Source of the DNA: Gonium pectorale
Lineage: Eukaryota; Chlorophyta; Chlorophyceae; Chlamydomonadales; Volvocaceae
Length of the DNA: 64,000 nt
Direction of reading: 5' to 3'
Assembly (NCBI GenBank): GCA_001584585.1
Contig: LSYV01000057.1
Coordinates: forward strand, 359,822-423,821
The notes under the pieces were generated by a model. That model was not told where the DNA came from. It saw nothing but the letters and a program-made list of their open reading frames with translations, and ran no database searches. Shown piece by piece: positions 59,691-64,000 of the stretch (positions are counted from its first letter, which is position 1; the number at the start of each line of letters is the position of its first letter). A program made the translations under genes and the position numbers.

Positions 59691-61568
59691 ATGGCCGCTC
59701 CGATCGGAAACCCCGACGCGACCACGTCTGCCCGCATCTGGATTCCGTCCATAATAGACCGCATAGCTCACATTTTGCATCGCAACGAGGTGGCGTGCAG
59801 CCTGCGCGTTGTCGACACGTCCACCGCCGCGATGCTCCGAACGCCCGAGTTCACGACCGTGCGGCTGTCGGAGCCGGTGCCCCACCACTCCTTCGCGTGG
59901 CGCTGGGGCCGCCCCGGCATGATGCGCGATTGGACGCGGGCGCAGCGGGAGAAGCTCCTGTGCCTGACAGCGGCCAGCGGCGCCACCGCCAACCTGGCCC
60001 TTGCGGCTCGCGTCGCCGGCTGTCGGCCAACGCCTGAGGTCGGCTACGCTGCTGGCAAGGCGGGACATCTGGGCTCGTGCGCGCTGCTGGCGGAGCTGGG
60101 CTGCGAAATGGTACATGCAATTGAGGGCGCCGCGGCGGGGGGCCACCTGTCGCTGTGCGAGGAGCTGACGGGCTGGGCAGGTGTGCAGTACAGCCCCTTT
60201 TATTGCGCCATGACTGCCGCCAAGTCTGGCCACACCCATGTAGTGGAATGGATGGTGCGGCGGTGTGAGGGGTTTGAAATGCCTGAGCCCCGCAGCGGCT
60301 GTGCATGGGAGGTGGTGCGTACCGTGGCCGAGGGCTGCGACTTGGCGGCCCTGCAGCGCTACTTTGAACAGCTTGTTGGTCCGGGTGGGGATGATGAGGT
60401 GGAGGAAGACGAGGAGGAGCGGCTGCAGAAGGTTCAGATGAGAGTGGTGGCTGCCGCCGCGGGCAGCCCCACGCCCGACTGGCGGGACAAGCTGGAGTGG
60501 CTCGAGTCGCTGGGCTTCCCGCACACTTGGGAGGCCTACACGGCGGCCGCTAAACGGCCGACGCGCTGGAGCGCTTCGCCTGGCTGGCGAAGCGGGGTTA
60601 CCCGAGGCGCCCTGAGGACGGAAAAGACGAGGACGCTCCCCTCGTGGCCGCTGCCGCCGTGGGCAACACGGCCGCAGTCCTCTTCCAGGCTGAAGGATGG
60701 CCGGTCGACAAGGACCTCGCGCGTGTGTGGTGCGCAGCCGCGGAGAAGGGGCACCTGCACGTGCTGCAGGCGCTGCACGCTGCGGGCCGGTCTGTTGGCG
60801 CGCGTGGCGCAGCTTATGACGCTGCACGCAACGGCCACCTGCACGTGCTGGCCTGGCTGGTGGAGACGCCGGGCCTCGGGGTGGTGCTGGACGAGGAGCT
60901 ATTCCGGGCCGCTGCGGCCTGGGGCAGCGTAGAGCTGCTGGCCTGGCTGCGGGAGCGCGGCTGCCGCTGGGGCGGCCGGGCCTTCTCAGCCGCTGCGGAG
61001 TCGGGCTGCAAGGCGGCGCTGGAGTGGCTGGCGGAGAGGGGCTGTCCCATGGTGGGTTTGTGGGGCAGCTGTCAGCTCTGCGTTTGTTGTTCCACTTGAT
61101 GTACGGTTATGCCGTCCTGCATTAGCTCAGTGCCCGGGGACAAGGGATGCATGTGTTTCATTTCGCGCTTTGAGTACTGGAGTAGCTGGTGGCAGAACGC
61201 ACCTGAATCTCTTTCACATGCCTGCCCCACAGGACTACAGTGCCTTTGCACTGGCGGTCAGGGTGGACGACATTGCCATGCTGGAGTGCCTCCAGCGGCT
61301 GGGCTGCCCCTGGGGCCCGACCGGGTTCGTTTTTGATGTATGCTTTCAGGCGGGCCACACGAACCAAGTTCGGATGCTGTCGTGGCTGCTGGCGGCGGGC
61401 TGCCCCATTGACTGGCCGAAAGCAGTCAAAAAGGCTGAGGCGGATATGACGTGGGCAGCGGACTGGGCTGCCAAGGAGCCAGCGTCAAGGCACAATGCTG
61501 ACCTGCTTGAGGTGCGCCAGCGAGCACATGCGTGGGCCCGCGCCGAAGCCCGCCGGCACCACACCTAA
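59691..61568 (+). pseudogene. F-box-like/ankyrin copy 5, 1-nt frameshift
   Basis: Start MAAPIGNPDATTSARIW matches copies 2 and 3. Exon 1 is 59691-61051, exon 2 is 61233-61568; the 181-nt intron has the family donor GTGGGTT, but this copy ends CPM where the others end CPMP. The F-box-like segment (IPSIIDRIAHILHRNE) and ankyrin-like units (GHLHVLQALHAAGR, GHLHVLAWLVETPG, WLRERGCRWG) are preserved. Near 60560 one G is missing relative to the paralogous CCGGACGCGCTGGAG, so the frame shifts after AAAKRP; everything downstream is open in the shifted frame. A single-base loss in a GC-rich run could be a sequencing error, in which case this is an intact gene. The hinge is acidic (GGDDEVEEDEEE). Confidence 0.75.
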
Positions 61569-61686
61569 GGCCGCCCGGATCCTGCGCGGCTACCTGCCAC
61601 TTTGCGCGTGGCTTTCGTCTGGAGTTACTGGAGAATATGTGAGGCAGGTGGCTGGTTTTGGTGCAGGTGTCTGGTTTTGGTGCAGA

Positions 61687-61691
61687 TGTAA
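61687..61691 (+). terminator. TGTAA polyadenylation signal (ankyrin copy 5)
   Basis: TGTAA about 120 nt after the copy 5 stop. It follows two tandem TGGTTTTGGTGCAG units at about 61652-61685. Its survival suggests copy 5 is transcribed or only recently disabled. Confidence 0.55.
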
Positions 61692-62123
61692 CGTCACTGA
61701 GGTTGCGGCTTTGGCCCACATGCGACCAGGCAACGGCTCATGCGGTGTCGCGAATACACGGTTGGCCGTGTGCGTCAGCTCCCTCGAGCAGGGCTATGCA
61801 TGGGCATGGCCTTTGGGATGTCAGACCATGTGCTGCTTCCGGCCCGAGGTGTGCACCGGTAGTATTCAGCACCGAGATGCATTCGACTCCAAGTGCTTGT
61901 ATCATCAGTTCCCGTCCCCGGATCTTGAGTTTGACAGCGCCTTGGCGCTTTGACGGACGCACGGATGTGAGCTGTTGGCGTGTCTTGTCAGGCTGCCAGG
62001 CTGCCAGGCTCCAGTGCACGCTAACAGGGGCCTTGCCATGACGGGCGCCGGTCGTCCGGGTTGGTGTGGACACGGCTGAATCAGAGGAAGGTGGGCATGG
62101 CCTACCGGTAGTTGAGTGCAGTA

Positions 62124-62473
62124 CCCTCGCGTGCGTCGGCTCTCCGCATTCGGCCCGTTGACGTCGCGGCGCGTGTGAAGCTGTGTTGCAGTGGCTGCTT
62201 GATGTTGCGGGTCCCTTGGCTCCTTTGACTATACTATACGATGTTGACGGGCCCGCAGGCCACAGCACTGCGGGGCGAGCCGCGGCAAGAGAAGAAGCAA
62301 GCGTCGTGGGCTGATGACGGATCCCGCCGTTAATACATCTCAGCGGCGACTCCTTTGTGCAGTCCTGCTGCGCACGCGCGTCTGAAGGCGGAATGAGGAT
62401 TTGTGCTATGTGCGCAGATTATTGGGCTTCTGGCAGGCGACGGTTGGCGGTTTGATTACACGTTGCTACTGGC
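62124..62473 (+). repeat. Dispersed 360-bp repeat, copy 2
   Basis: Direct-orientation partner of 56117-56479, with an internal deletion and a short replacement near 62310-62345. The two copies bracket ankyrin copy 5. Confidence 0.85.
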
Positions 62474-63199
62474 CCGCATGCACGCACCCACTGTGAGCCT
62501 GTGACGCCCTGTCGTGGAAGCTGGTTGGGAGGGCTCACATGCTCACGACGTCGCCCGCGTTTATTGTACAAGCCCCCCCAAGCTCCTCGCGCCTTCGGTT
62601 GCACTGTTATGCCGCTGCCTGAACCGAAAGTACCTGACTCTGCGGCTGTGTCGCCCTTTCGAGATCTGGTCGCCTGTACTATGTTGCTCTGCGGTCAAGT
62701 GTGCAGGTTTGAATGCCCCCGGATCTAGTAACCGCTGGCTGCCGATGGACTGGTAACTACGTCGAACACCACGCCAGCCGGGTCTGCCGTCTCCGCATCT
62801 CACCACCAAGCAACATAGCCGCTGCCCCACACCGGGAGGGCCCATATGCTCGTCTTCGTCGCCCGTTGTGCTATGTACCCGGCGCCCCACTGGCAACGAC
62901 GCACTTGCGAGTGTCGGCAAGTGCCTTCCCTGTTTCTGTTTTCCTTCGTCATCACGGATACCTGCAACCCTGACTGCACGGGGCGCGACATCCCGGGCGG
63001 AGCAAACTCTTGTCGGCGCCCGCAGAGCACAGCGCACGAGCTGGGATGGGGCTGCCAGCGTCACTGCCTACAGCAATTTCACCCCTGCCTGGCCCACGCA
63101 GTTGTCAATCGAAGGGTTTTGTGGGCCTCGCGCGGGGTGAACGGCTTGGGACAGATGGAAGAATTGACAACCCAACCCAACCATACCCAACTGTGGTAG

Positions 63200-63260
63200 T
63201 GTGGTTCTCGTCACGGTGGTTCACGTCACGGGAACGGTGGTTCACGTCACGGGGGTTATC
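63200..63260. repeat. Short tandem repeat (GGTTCACGTCACGG)n
   Basis: Three imperfect units of GTGGTTC(A/T)CGTCACGG with variable spacers, upstream of ankyrin copy 6. Confidence 0.7.
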
Positions 63261-63538
63261 TGTCCTGCTCGACGTTTCAGCCCCTTTCTCGCCTCTCATC
63301 CTGCATACTTTCCACAGAACAAAAGTGGGATGGGGCGTGATGGGGGTCACCTGGCAGGTGGATGGCAAAGACGGGGAGGCCAAGCCTAACATCGCTGAAA
63401 GGGTTCCAATCATGGCGACCCTTGGGGCGGGTCATGCTCACAGATGGTTCGGGCACAAATTTCGCACCGAGTACCGCTCACGGGTAAGCAGGGTTTCATA
63501 CGGCACATACGGCACAACATGAAACATACAAACTCAGG

Positions 63539-64000
<462 letters not shown>

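Larger units (their letters stand above)
61569..63538. other. Spacer between ankyrin copies 5 and 6
   Basis: No exon seen. It holds a poly(A) signal, the second 360-bp repeat copy and a small tandem repeat. Confidence 0.55.

Overview
This window looks like nuclear DNA of a volvocine green alga, Chlamydomonas reinhardtii or a close relative. It is GC-rich, its genes are dense in short GT-AG introns, coding third positions are G/C, TGTAA poly(A) signals follow some genes, and it encodes a flagellar dynein-regulatory-complex subunit. The species is inferred from sequence character alone. Exon models were built by hand from reading frame, splice consensus and phase; where all phases close on one open frame I rate them highly.

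Layout. (1) 0.8-15.8 kb is an array of one F-box-like/ankyrin-repeat family: an intact + copy (861-2894), two disabled - copies (5443-7364, 11053-13040), a + exon-2 fragment (8855-8990) and an intact - copy (13725-15763). About 4.5 kb spanning the end of copy 1, the spacer and copy 2 is repeated as fragment, spacer and copy 3. (2) 17.9-31.8 kb, all - strand: DRC10 (IQCD-type nexin-dynein regulatory complex subunit), an uncharacterised five-exon gene, and a ten-exon TPR protein with a lumen-type N-terminus. A decayed duplicate of the last TPR intron and exon lies at 22.3-22.9 kb. (3) 33.3-38.1 kb, +: a Q-rich, single-RRM RNA-binding protein with a G/M/P-rich tail. (4) 40.5-50.7 kb: a divergent pair whose start codons are 216 bp apart, an EFR3-like armadillo scaffold (-) and an Orai-type channel homologue (+). 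(5) 52.1-55.2 kb, +: a long GATA zinc-finger protein. (6) 59.7-64 kb: two more ankyrin-family copies, one with a 1-nt frameshift and one truncated at its 5' end and running into an uninterrupted (GAT)93 tract at the window edge.

How the genes may relate. EFR3 anchors the PI4-kinase III alpha complex at the plasma membrane in animals and yeast, and Orai is the pore of store-operated calcium entry, which depends on plasma-membrane phosphoinositides in animals. Their head-to-head arrangement is the most suggestive functional link. The Orai homologue carries asparagine at both positions corresponding to human Orai1 E106 (selectivity filter) and E190. The ankyrin family appears to be evolving quickly by tandem duplication, small deletions and expansion of an acidic hinge.
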